This document shows, in pieces, positions 35,419-43,015 of a DNA stretch of 47,605 nt. This DNA is from Ignavibacteriales bacterium. GTDB taxonomy: Bacteria > Bacteroidota > Ignavibacteria > UBA10030 > SZUA-254. Made by a program: the position numbers and the translations under genes. How positions within the stretch are numbered: position 1 is the stretch's first letter; every line of letters starts with the position of its first letter. The stretch spans positions 1 to 47,605 of the forward strand of contig JACRFD010000068.1 in NCBI GenBank assembly GCA_016218025.1, in the 5' to 3' direction. The notes beneath the pieces were generated by a model that saw only the letters and a list, made by a program, of their open reading frames with translations, was not told the DNA's origin and made no database searches.

Positions 35419-38037
35419 TTACTTTGTCAAATTATTTTTTTTCTTTTTCTTCCCTTCTTTCACCGGGGTTTCAAATTGAGTTATCTCTATACCTTCACGC
35501 TTGCTCTGCCAGATAGCCCAGGCAATCGCGACCGAACAAAGAATCGCCGCTAACCCTCCGATCGTTTTCATCGCCCACATTAATTCGGGATTGTTTACTC
35601 TTGGAGAAATCACATTATAACTCATTACTAAACCAAGAGCGAGCAAACTTACCATGTTCATAACTTTAATAAGCGGGTTGATAGCAGGACCTGCTGTATC
35701 TTTCAGCGGATCACCAACTGTATCACCTGTAACCGCTGCTTTATGTGCATCCGATCCTTTACCCCCGTAAATACCATCTTCAATCATTTTCTTTGCATTA
35801 TCCCAAGCACCTCCAGCATTCGACATGAAGACTGCAAGTAACTGCCCAACTAAAATCATTCCTGCAAGAAATCCACCGAGTGCATAAGGACCTAAAACAA
35901 ATCCAACCGCGAGCGGGGCCATGATAGCAAGGAACCCGGGACCTATTAATTCTTTCTGGGCGGTATTCGTGCAAATGTCGACAACTCTACCATAATTTGG
36001 TTTTTTTGATCCTTCCCAAATCTCGGGATCCCTGAATTGTTCTCTGCATTCTTTCACGATATAAAAAGCTGCGCGCCCAACTGCCCTTATCAGCATACTG
36101 CTGAATAAAAATGGTACTGCCCCTCCAATCAGGAAACCAACGAATACGATAGGATCTGCTACTGTTATTTTCCCTGCTTCCGAAATATATTGTGCGGTTG
36201 TCATCTGTTGGATTTTATCTTCACTGCCTACCGCTATGATTGCAATAAAACTCGCGAACAACGAAACAGCAGCAATTACGGCAGAGCCGATTGCAATTCC
36301 CTTCGTTTCAGCTTTGGTTGTATTTCCAACCGCATCGAGGTCTGCAAGAATTTGTCGGGCACGTTTGTAGCTTCCCGGATTTTCTTTCTCCATCTCGTGC
36401 GGTTCAAATCCCATTTCACCGATTCCATTGGCATTATCTGCTACCGGGCCGAAAACATCCATTGAGATTGTATTTCCCGTCAGAGTTAACATCCCGATTC
36501 CTGTCATCGCAATACCGTATGCAATAAACAGGGGAGGTGTTCCTGCATAAATGAGTACGGAGATCATAATTGCAACTGCAATTACAATAATTGCCGCCAC
36601 TGTACTTTCATATCCAACTGCAAAACCCTGGATTATATTTGTTGCATGTCCGGTAGTACACGATTTTGCTAAACTTTTTACCGGCGCATGTCCTGTATGA
36701 GTAAAATAACTTGTAACTTTATTCAAGGCAATAGCCAAAAAAACACCGACAAGACATGTTAAAGCCGGTCGAAGATCGAGACCCGCCACACCCCAATTGA
36801 TGAATGCCGGTAACATTCCCGGATTACCATCCGGAAAACCGGCAGTTGCCATCGGATTTGATACTAAGTAACTCAAATCAAAACGCAAGTAATAAAAACC
36901 TAGCAAGAAAAATCCGGCGACACTTATAAACGAACCGATCCAAAAACCCTTATGCACACTTTTTAAAGCTTTATCCGAGGAGTCGTGAGCTCCGGCTCTT
37001 ACCGTATATGTACTGATGATTGAACCAAGCACACCTATACCTCTGACAAGCAGTGGAAAAATAACTCCCTTATGCCCGAAGCTTGCCATCCCTAAAATCA
37101 TTGCGGCAACCATGGTAACTTCATAACTTTCGAAAATATCTGCCGCCATTCCGGCGCAATCGCCCACATTATCTCCAACATTGTCTGCGATGGTTGCAGC
37201 ATTACGGGGATCATCTTCGGGAATATCTTTTTCAATTTTTCCAACAAGATCGGCACCAACATCCGCCGCCTTCGTATAAATTCCTCCACCCACACGCATA
37301 AATAATGCTAATAATGTTCCGCCGAAACCAAAACCTAACAATGCTTCGTATGCTTTTTCACCAAAAATCAGAAATATCAATGTCCCACCCAACAGACCAA
37401 GACCATCAGTTAACATGCCTGTAACAGTGCCGGTCCTGTACCCCAATTGCATCGCTTTACCGTAGCTTTTTGTTGCAGCTGCCGCAACGCGCAAATTTCC
37501 TATCGTCGCAAGACGCATTCCAACAAAACCAACGGTCCAACTGAACAATGCACCAACTAAAAAAGCTACGGCTCTTCCCCATCTGAATGCTTCGATCGAA
37601 CCTGTGTATGTTATAAAAAGTAAGACCGTGATGATAATAATCAAGGGACCTATTCTGCGGAATTGTGCCCCTAGGTAAGCATTCGCTCCCTCGCGTACTG
37701 CAGAGGCAACTTCTTTCATCTTTTCAGTTCCCTGATCTGCTTTATTAACTTGCCTGGCAAGAAGCAGTGCATATAATAATCCGGCAACTGCGATACCGAG
37801 GACTGAAATGAGGCTGTAAATTTCCATCGGTGAATATTTTGGATCATCAAAAAGTGCAAACGGTGAGAAATGTTCCGATTCTGATTTCAATGTAGGTGCC
37901 ACACTCACCGAGTCAGGAGTGCTAACGGTACCCCAGATATAAGCTCCGGCAAAAAATATCATCAATAATGTCAGATAAACAATGCGAAACCTTCTTGATT
38001 TAAGAAATCGTTTTATTTTTTGCGCTTTTTTCATCAT
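35419..38037 (-). CDS. hppA: K+-independent proton-translocating membrane pyrophosphatase
   Basis: 872 residues, about 16 transmembrane segments. Diagnostic motifs are DVGADLVGKIEKDIPEDDPR (PPi-binding DxxxxxxxKxE), TIADNVGDNVGDCAG, FGPVADNANGIGEM, and near the end FMSNAGGAWDNAKK with TGDTVGDPLKDTAGPA. The stretch GNTTKAETKG has Lys where K+-dependent enzymes have Ala (GNTTAA), so this is the K+-independent H+-pumping type. It hydrolyses PPi to pump protons across the inner membrane. It is longer than most: an N-terminal extension with an extra membrane segment (about 18-37) and a Ser/Pro/Glu-rich loop, and a Lys-rich tail (KEGKKKKKNN). The two paralogous hypothetical genes lie 53 nt upstream. 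Confidence 0.95.
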   Translation of the reverse strand: MMKKAQKIKRFLKSRRFRIVYLTLLMIFFAGAYIWGTVSTPDSVSVAPTLKSESEHFSPFALFDDPKYSPMEIYSLISVLGIAVAGLLYALLLARQVNKADQGTEKMKEVASAVREGANAYLGAQFRRIGPLIIIITVLLFITYTGSIEAFRWGRAVAFLVGALFSWTVGFVGMRLATIGNLRVAAAATKSYGKAMQLGYRTGTVTGMLTDGLGLLGGTLIFLIFGEKAYEALLGFGFGGTLLALFMRVGGGIYTKAADVGADLVGKIEKDIPEDDPRNAATIADNVGDNVGDCAGMAADIFESYEVTMVAAMILGMASFGHKGVIFPLLVRGIGVLGSIISTYTVRAGAHDSSDKALKSVHKGFWIGSFISVAGFFLLGFYYLRFDLSYLVSNPMATAGFPDGNPGMLPAFINWGVAGLDLRPALTCLVGVFLAIALNKVTSYFTHTGHAPVKSLAKSCTTGHATNIIQGFAVGYESTVAAIIVIAVAIMISVLIYAGTPPLFIAYGIAMTGIGMLTLTGNTISMDVFGPVADNANGIGEMGFEPHEMEKENPGSYKRARQILADLDAVGNTTKAETKGIAIGSAVIAAVSLFASFIAIIAVGSEDKIQQMTTAQYISEAGKITVADPIVFVGFLIGGAVPFLFSSMLIRAVGRAAFYIVKECREQFRDPEIWEGSKKPNYGRVVDICTNTAQKELIGPGFLAIMAPLAVGFVLGPYALGGFLAGMILVGQLLAVFMSNAGGAWDNAKKMIEDGIYGGKGSDAHKAAVTGDTVGDPLKDTAGPAINPLIKVMNMVSLLALGLVMSYNVISPRVNNPELMWAMKTIGGLAAILCSVAIAWAIWQSKREGIEITQFETPVKEGKKKKKNNLTK

Positions 38038-38090
38038 CTGGAATCTCGATTTAAAAATTCATATCTATAGATTGAAATAAGAATTAACCA

Positions 38091-38864
38091 TTAAGAAATT
38101 AAGCTTTCAGACGCAGATCGCCACCACTTTGAATATTCTACTTCAAGTGTTCTTCTGTCGGGAAATTTATAAAATTTCATCCCCGTCTGATCTCCGAGGA
38201 AGAACCCGCGACGGATTGTTCTGAAGAAACCATGAAGATGAGGCAAACGTGATACTGTCTTCGTCATTTTATCTCCACCCTTTTCCAGATCTTTTATGCA
38301 ATCTATAATGTGCAACGGATCCGGATATGGCAAATATCCGGCAAGCATTCCATGTTCATCCCTGTCCAACAACATATCTACGAAAAACAATCTCGGCACT
38401 CCAACCGGATTTTGAGGATTTGTCATGAACTTAAGAAATTTTACTGGAACGAGTGCAGAAACAACTAACGGGTAAACGGGGCATAATTCCTGAAAAAGAT
38501 TCGGTCCTCCGACTTCATCTTTTTCCTCGTAAGGGGATGGATCGATACCCATAACCCTACCGTCAGCAGTACATAAATAAAGTTTGCCGAAAACAGATAG
38601 ATCAAGATGTTCCAGCACCCGATAGATTGAAATATATTTGCTTCGTTTCGGACTACCGTCGATGTGAGGAACGCACCTTTGCTCAATGTCATCCAATTTA
38701 AAATGGTCACTCTCCAATGAAGAATCTATTTCAAAAAAAAGCACATTCCCCCGAACATTTTTCTGTGTACCCACAGCCATATACCGTCCGAACGCTTCCG
38801 GTTCGAGGTGTGAAGCCACTAAACCTTCCACGCGATAGCAAAGCATATATAAATGTATCTTCAT
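38091..38864 (-). CDS. Uncharacterised protein, paralogue of its upstream neighbour
   Basis: 257 residues from the ATG at 38864, chosen for a GGAG site at 38872-38875; a longer frame to 38927 overlaps the upstream gene and lacks a ribosome site. I do not recognise the family. No signal peptide, membrane segment or known catalytic motif is visible, so it is probably cytoplasmic. It aligns along its length with the protein at 38906-39697: LVASHLEPEAFGRYMAVGT, KYISIYRVLEHLDLSVFGK, LYLCTADGRVMGIDPSPY, RRGFFLG. It also has an internal repeat (residues 15-46 resemble 133-165). It lies upstream of hppA and may be co-transcribed with it. Confidence 0.7.
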   Translation of the reverse strand: MKIHLYMLCYRVEGLVASHLEPEAFGRYMAVGTQKNVRGNVLFFEIDSSLESDHFKLDDIEQRCVPHIDGSPKRSKYISIYRVLEHLDLSVFGKLYLCTADGRVMGIDPSPYEEKDEVGGPNLFQELCPVYPLVVSALVPVKFLKFMTNPQNPVGVPRLFFVDMLLDRDEHGMLAGYLPYPDPLHIIDCIKDLEKGGDKMTKTVSRLPHLHGFFRTIRRGFFLGDQTGMKFYKFPDRRTLEVEYSKWWRSASESLIS

Positions 38865-38871
38865 TTTTATT

Positions 38872-38875
38872 CTCC
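38872..38875 (-). promoter_or_regulatory. Ribosome binding site deciding the start at 38864
   Basis: GGAG on the minus strand lies 7 nt before the ATG at 38864 and excludes the longer frame starting at 38927 inside the neighbouring gene. Confidence 0.75.
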
Positions 38876-38905
38876 AATAAATTATCAGGTTCACTGATTC
38901 ATTAA

Positions 38906-39697
38906 TTAATGGACAAATCTCCACCAATCGTAATGCTTATTTTCAAGCTCTTCTACAGAAGGTATCGGATAAAAAAGCAAATCTGTCCCGACTGCAAACC
39001 AGAATCCGTGTCTGATTAAAGCATAAGAGGCTTCCAATAATGTTGTATTCAAACTTATTGTTTTAGTTTTTTTATCCGGATTGGTTTTTAATTCAATAAG
39101 ATATTCATATAATCTGGCAGGATTTGTCTCGGGAATCGGTGAATACATCATCTCACGATTTTTATTCTTTTCTAAAAACTCTGCAACATTGAATTCATAC
39201 TGTGTAAAACAAATTTTGGGTGCACCCTTCGATCTTGTTTCGCTTGTGATATATTTACCGAACGATCTCTGATCAAGTGTTGAAGCCACAAGATTTGTAA
39301 GTGGTGTGACCTCCTGATAAATTCGCACAAGACCAGGTTCATTTATGGCAGTGTACGGTTTCGACGAAATTTCCAGGGCTTTCCCGTTAGCCGTAACCAA
39401 ATAAAGATTTCTGAATGCTTTCAGATCAACATGCTCCAATACACCATACGAAGATATAAATTTTGTTTTTTTCACTCTACCGTCTGGTCTGGCAACTGTT
39501 TGGGCTAAATATTCATCAATCTGGAAATATTTATCTCTGAAATTGATATCAAGTTCAACGAATATTACTTTCCCTTTAAAATGTTTTGCACTGCCGATTG
39601 TATAATGCTGTGCAAACTCTGCCGGATTCAGTTGAGATGCTACCAGAGCATTCACCGGAAATACGATCATATATAAATGTTTATTCTGTTCACTCAT
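38906..39697 (-). CDS. Uncharacterised protein, first of a tandem paralogous pair
   Basis: 263 residues; GGAG lies 5 nt before the ATG at 39697. The family is not recognised. No signal peptide or membrane segment is visible. Shared landmarks with the protein at 38091-38864 are LVASQLNPAEFAQHYTIGS, KFISSYGVLEHVDLKAFRN, LYLVTANGKALEI and RHGFWFAVG, and both end in an aromatic YDWWR/YSKWWR motif. An internal duplication is visible: residues 18-49 (LVASQLNPAEF, KGKVIFVELD) resemble 136-167 (LVASTLDQRSF, KGAPKICFTQ). The gap to the next gene is 41 nt, so they form an operon. Confidence 0.7.
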   Translation of the reverse strand: MSEQNKHLYMIVFPVNALVASQLNPAEFAQHYTIGSAKHFKGKVIFVELDINFRDKYFQIDEYLAQTVARPDGRVKKTKFISSYGVLEHVDLKAFRNLYLVTANGKALEISSKPYTAINEPGLVRIYQEVTPLTNLVASTLDQRSFGKYITSETRSKGAPKICFTQYEFNVAEFLEKNKNREMMYSPIPETNPARLYEYLIELKTNPDKKTKTISLNTTLLEASYALIRHGFWFAVGTDLLFYPIPSVEELENKHYDWWRFVH

Positions 39698-40029
39698 ATT
39701 AACTCCAATAAAATAATATGTTAATTTTTTAATTTCTTAAGGACTTATTTAATTCGGACTTAATATAGTAATAGTTTTATTATTTAAAAAAATATTCTGG
39801 AAAAATTATAAAGCTATAACTTTACGTTACTTTCCTTCTTATTATCGGCAAAAAATATTTTTTGTTTAGCGCCGGAATTTAGAGTGTATGATAAATTACA
39901 CCGGCAGACTAATTTTAGACTTTAGATTTAATGACCGGAATAAAGGATGGAGAAAACAACGCCTCATTACAGGAGAAGGAAGTGTCGTAGGAGTGGAGAA
40001 ATAAACAATTTTTTGGAAAAACGCCTTTA
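39698..40029 (-). other. Intergenic region upstream of the paralogous pair
   Basis: 332 nt without a credible gene. It holds AT-rich DNA with a 16-bp AT palindrome (AAAAAATATTTTTT core near 39850) and a GC-containing inverted repeat GCCGG/CCGGC near 39870-39905 that could be a weak stem-loop after the ATPase gene, though without a clean T tract. Sequences such as TATAAT occur on the minus strand near 39808, but no matching -35 was found. Confidence 0.4.
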
Positions 40030-41613
40030 TCAGTTTGTTGCAATCACGAGAGATTTTTTTACTGAATGGGGTTGTAGAATTCGCTTTTTTCGTTCGGTAA
40101 TGCCAAGCCCTGATCTATATAGAAGTGGTATTTTAAATTTTTTGCTTGAGTCTACATTATTTCCCATCGGCTGCAGCAAGCCAACATCGTAAACTTGCCT
40201 TATTGCCTCATCGCCATGAGGCGACAACGGTTCAAAAAGCATATACAGTTCTTCTCTATGAAAAACAGCGCCTTCACTTCCCCGGAACACATCGAAATGT
40301 TTGCTTAAATGTGGAAACTCTGAGTAAAGGTAAGTATCGCATCTATATTGAGAAATATGTTGGAATGCATCTTTAAGCGCCGCCCCGCCGATTAATCTAG
40401 TTGATGTATGACGACCCGCTATACGGTTTAGCTCGCGCTGTCGTTCAACAGCTCTATTGCCCAGGTGAATTAATTCGCGTGGAAAACTGTTTCCCATCCC
40501 ATCCACCAATCTTTTCAAAATCCACTGCGAAGTAGTTTCCGCCTCTGTTTGCGTTGTTGCTTTCAACCCAGCATTGGGTTCAAAAATAATATTAAACAAT
40601 TTGATAACATAGTCGTCTGCTCCAACAATAACATTAGTAACATCAACAGTTTCACCCAGCATTTCTTCACAATAAGCACGGACATGCGGATCAACAACTG
40701 CACGCGATACCAGCAGTTTTAATAGTAAAGGACCCCGCCATTTCATCTCGGTTGTATAAGTTACAAGGTGGGATTTATTGACAATATGCAATTGGCGATA
40801 GATATCGTTCCTTAAGAAAATTTTAAATTGGATATTTTTAAATTGATTACCGTACTGAACAAGGAGTTGAACAAGTCCGGTTATTGATGCCCTCAACTTT
40901 TGTATATCATCAACATATAAAAGATCAAGTTTATCGAGCATGATCCACGCAGTGCAGTTGGTTTCCCGGAGAATCAGATCGATAGCTTCAAGCATCGCAA
41001 TTATGCTTACACCCGTTTTTTGCTTGAATCCCTCCCCAACATATTTTTCCTGCCGGGCAAATGCATTTTTCTTATCACGTGCCTGTTTATATTTATGAAT
41101 TGCATGCGATAACTTTGATGATAAAGTTTTCTGTTCAATCAAACCAACATCAACCAACAGATGTTTTAACGTCGAATGTGCTTTCTTCACTTCTTCTTTT
41201 TTGTTATGCTCAATCAACGATTTCATTCTTTGATTGTTGTGTAAGTAGGATGAGACTTTTAGTCCCAGATATAAGAGCCAAAAATAACGGAATTCATCTA
41301 TGGTTTCAGGAGTTAGTTCTCTTAACTCAACATCCGGTAAATGTTCTTCACTTTGTAATCCATACGCAGGTATGCAAAAGATCTCCTCATATTGTTTTGG
41401 GAGAAGAGGTTTTACTTTTTGGAGATCATCTACTAAAAGGCGGCACATTGCACTTTTTCCTGATCCTTTATTACCCACGACCAAAGAATGTTGTGGGAGC
41501 AAAACCTGACGCAACATTTCTGTACCAATAAAGCATTGCTCGAATCGGTTATCCGTTTCGCCATCCACCCTGCCAAAATTTAAATGCATTAACACCTGTT
41601 GCGCGTCATGCAT
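40030..41613 (-). CDS. P-loop ATPase of the Sll1717-like group, function unknown
   Basis: 527 residues with the start at 41613. An open frame extends to 41685, but a TGC-TATAAT extended -10 (41642-41650) overlaps that region and GAGGG (41621-41625) sits 7 nt before the ATG at 41613. Motifs: LNFGRVDGETDNRFEQCF at the N-terminus, Walker A VVGNKGSGKSAM (about 46-57), a Walker-B-like WIMLDKLDLLY (about 225-235) and a sensor-like FKIFLRNDIYRQL. The helical remainder has no recognised domain. The pattern matches P-loop ATPases called Sll1717 family, STAND/AAA-like proteins often found alone. The role is unknown; signal or defence ATPase is speculative. It stands as a single gene beside a tRNA with insertion scars. 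Confidence 0.75.
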   Translation of the reverse strand: MHDAQQVLMHLNFGRVDGETDNRFEQCFIGTEMLRQVLLPQHSLVVGNKGSGKSAMCRLLVDDLQKVKPLLPKQYEEIFCIPAYGLQSEEHLPDVELRELTPETIDEFRYFWLLYLGLKVSSYLHNNQRMKSLIEHNKKEEVKKAHSTLKHLLVDVGLIEQKTLSSKLSHAIHKYKQARDKKNAFARQEKYVGEGFKQKTGVSIIAMLEAIDLILRETNCTAWIMLDKLDLLYVDDIQKLRASITGLVQLLVQYGNQFKNIQFKIFLRNDIYRQLHIVNKSHLVTYTTEMKWRGPLLLKLLVSRAVVDPHVRAYCEEMLGETVDVTNVIVGADDYVIKLFNIIFEPNAGLKATTQTEAETTSQWILKRLVDGMGNSFPRELIHLGNRAVERQRELNRIAGRHTSTRLIGGAALKDAFQHISQYRCDTYLYSEFPHLSKHFDVFRGSEGAVFHREELYMLFEPLSPHGDEAIRQVYDVGLLQPMGNNVDSSKKFKIPLLYRSGLGITERKKRILQPHSVKKSLVIATN

Positions 41614-41620
41614 GATACGA

Positions 41621-41625
41621 CCCTC
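41621..41625 (-). promoter_or_regulatory. Ribosome binding site deciding the start at 41613
   Basis: GAGGG on the minus strand, 7 nt before the ATG. Together with the promoter at 41642-41650 it favours the short form of the ATPase. Confidence 0.6.
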
Positions 41626-41641
41626 AATATTAATAATAGAC

Positions 41642-41650
41642 ATTATAGCA
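41642..41650 (-). promoter_or_regulatory. Extended -10 promoter of the P-loop ATPase gene
   Basis: TGCTATAAT on the minus strand is a perfect TATAAT with the TGn extension. No good -35 is present, which is usual for extended -10 promoters. The start point would fall near 41635, giving a 22-nt leader to the ATG at 41613. Confidence 0.5.
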
Positions 41651-41784
41651 CATTCGAACGTACCGAATCTAGGTTGAAGAATCAATCTGTATTGTGCGAA
41701 ATCTCACATTATTAATTTAGACAAAAAACCATAGGGTTTATGGTCATTAAATATTGGAAAAGTGTGTGAAATTTATATGTTTTT

Positions 41785-41812
41785 TTGAAAAGTCATATCT
41801 TTTTCTTAATTT
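41785..41812 (+). promoter_or_regulatory. Weak candidate promoter for tRNA-Arg
   Basis: TTGAAA (41785-41790), a 16-nt spacer and TAATTT (41807-41812) lie about 25 nt before the tRNA. The -10 matches only 3/6, so the call is tentative. Confidence 0.25.
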
Positions 41813-41836
41813 TAAAACAGAATTAATTTTTGCAAC

Positions 41837-41913
41837 GCGCCAGTAGCTCAACTGGATAGAGCATCAGCCTACGGAGCTGAGGGTTAGGGGTTCGACTCCC
41901 TTCTGGCGCACCA
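41837..41913 (+). tRNA. tRNA-Arg(ACG)
   Basis: 77 nt including an encoded CCA end. The acceptor stem GCGCCAG pairs with CTGGCGC, the D arm is GCTC...GAGC, the anticodon arm TCAGC-CTACGGA-GCTGA carries anticodon ACG, and the T arm reads AGGGG-TTCGACT-CCCTT. ACG (read as ICG) decodes CGU/CGC/CGA arginine codons. The last 20 nt and the following two bases are duplicated 341 nt downstream beside a nuclease remnant. Confidence 0.95.
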
Positions 41914-41917
41914 AGTA

Positions 41918-42188
41918 ATGAAATCTCCTTCCGAAACATCTTACACCGTTTATGTTCTTCGTAGTTTAAGTGATGTGAAGAGATACATTGGTATGACCAA
42001 TGATCTACACCGACGCATTCGCGAACATAATTCAGGCAAAGTATTTTCAACCAAGTCCAGACGTCCTTTTCTTAATTTATCGAGAACATTTTGTTGATAG
42101 AAAATCTGCAAAGAAAGAGAGATTTATTTCAAATCGGCTGCCGACAGAAGATTTCTTGATAGATAGAACGATAAATTTTTCCGGTTAG
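41918..42188 (+). pseudogene. GIY-YIG nuclease, frameshifted copy 1
   Basis: The ATG is only 4 nt after the tRNA's CCA end. The first frame (41918-42097) reads TVYVLRSLSDVKRYIGMTND, RRIREHNSGKVFSTKSRRP, the GIY-YIG core with Tyr, YIG, Arg and the EHN motif, then hits a stop. The missing tail continues in another frame to 42188 (LIYREHFVDRK, ERFISNRL), as in intact small GIY-YIG proteins of about 85-95 residues. Compared with copy 2, about two bases are missing around 42066-42075, explaining the shift. There is no ribosome site, so it would depend on tRNA read-through. A sequencing error in the T-rich stretch is possible but would not explain copy 2. Confidence 0.8.
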
Positions 42189-42234
42189 GTTTCCCCGCCC
42201 GCTTGACTTTTATCCTTTTTGGCGGTCCGGTGGG

Positions 42235-42256
42235 GACTCCCTTCTGGCGCACCAAG
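42235..42256 (+). repeat. Duplicated 3' end of tRNA-Arg
   Basis: 22 bp identical to 41894-41915, covering the 3' half of the T arm, the acceptor strand, CCA and the next two bases (key part CTTCTGGCGCACCA). No tRNA body precedes it; instead there is a GC-rich stretch (42190-42234) unlike the AT-rich surroundings. The direct repeat, offset 341 nt, brackets GIY-YIG copy 1 and resembles an attachment-site scar. Confidence 0.85.
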
Positions 42257-42258
42257 CA

Positions 42259-42438
42259 ATGAAATCTCCTTCCGAAACATCTTACACCGTTTACGTTCTT
42301 CGTAGTTTAAGTGATATGAAGAGATATATTGGTATGACCAACAATATAAACCGATGCATTCGCGAACACAATTCAGCGAAGGTATTTTCAATTAAATCCA
42401 GACATCCATTTTCCATAATTTATCACTGCCAATACTAA
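42259..42438 (+). pseudogene. GIY-YIG nuclease, C-terminally truncated copy 2
   Basis: A second copy lies exactly 341 nt after the first. The 59-codon frame keeps TVYVLRSLSDMKRYIGMTNN, CIREHNSAKVFSIKSRHP and stays in frame through FSIIY, where copy 1 is shifted, but stops at once and lacks the Glu-containing C-terminal part. Arg in the RR motif is changed to Cys (NRCIREHN). The first 60 nt after the ATG are nearly identical to copy 1; divergence grows after that. It is probably a decaying remnant. Confidence 0.75.
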
Positions 42439-42588
42439 GTTAACTGCGAATCTATATATATAGCACATCGTACATCAAATTGGGTAAATCGAAAAATAAA
42501 ATTTAAATCCTTTAATTTTTATTAATTTAAGTGAATAGTAAGACAAGGAACACACCCCTCCTTGATTTTTACATTCGTTTTCTTTAAC

Positions 42589-42616
42589 TTGCCAATACTT
42601 TAAAATATGTTATTAT
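42589..42616 (+). promoter_or_regulatory. Candidate promoter of the response-regulator/PilB-like operon
   Basis: TTGCCA (42589-42594), a 16-nt spacer and TATTAT (42611-42616) match at 5/6 each. The start would fall at the GAAGGAG ribosome site (42617-42623), leaving a leader of only about 11 nt. The rest of 42439-42588 is AT-rich and holds nothing recognisable. Confidence 0.45.
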
Positions 42617-42633
42617 GAAGGAGTTTACTGAAA

Positions 42634-43005
42634 GTGACGAATAAAAAAAGACTGTTAATTGTAGATGATGAACCGGACTTAAGAACACTTTTAACGCACG
42701 TCTTGGCTGCCGCGGGATATGAGGTTGCAGAAGCATCTGATGGTGAAGAAGCCATCGACAAACTTAAATTTGGCGGGTTCAATATAGTATTGCTTGATAT
42801 ACAAATGCCTAATGTCAACGGAATTCAAGTTTTAAAATATATTCAGGAGCATTCACCAGATACCAAGGCAATCATGCTGACCGGTTATGCCGATCTGAAA
42901 CATGCCATGGAAGCAAAAGAGTTTGGGGCAAAAGATTTCATTGGCAAACCTTATAAGATTGAAGATATTTTATCGACTGTTGAACGAGTTTTACAAGAAA
43001 CCTGA
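42634..43005 (+). CDS. Single-domain response regulator (CheY-like receiver)
   Basis: 123 residues from a GTG preceded by GAAGGAG (spacing 10 nt). The receiver residues are complete: acidic Asp11/Asp12 (LLIVDDEPD), phospho-acceptor Asp55 (IVLLDIQMP), Thr83 (MLTGYAD) and Lys105 (DFIGKPYK). There is no output domain, so it acts through protein contact. The PilB/GspE-like ATPase starts 10 nt after its stop, so the two are likely co-transcribed and the receiver may control that ATPase. No histidine kinase is in the window. Confidence 0.9.
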   Translation: MTNKKRLLIVDDEPDLRTLLTHVLAAAGYEVAEASDGEEAIDKLKFGGFNIVLLDIQMPNVNGIQVLKYIQEHSPDTKAIMLTGYADLKHAMEAKEFGAKDFIGKPYKIEDILSTVERVLQET

Positions 43006-43015
43006 ACGGTGAATT

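Noticed and set aside
41728..41744. Hairpin ACCATA/TATGGT with T tract on the minus strand
   Set aside because: It looks like a weak terminator, but no minus-strand gene ends there; a 6-bp AT-rich stem can arise by chance.
41823..42050. Minus-strand 75-codon frame across the tRNA (contains SRTPNPQLRR)
   Set aside because: It is the antisense translation of tRNA-Arg, a well-known false protein; it also covers GIY-YIG copy 1 in antisense.
42185..42391. Minus-strand 68-codon frame across GIY-YIG copy 2
   Set aside because: Antisense of the duplicated tRNA end and nuclease remnant; no ribosome site.
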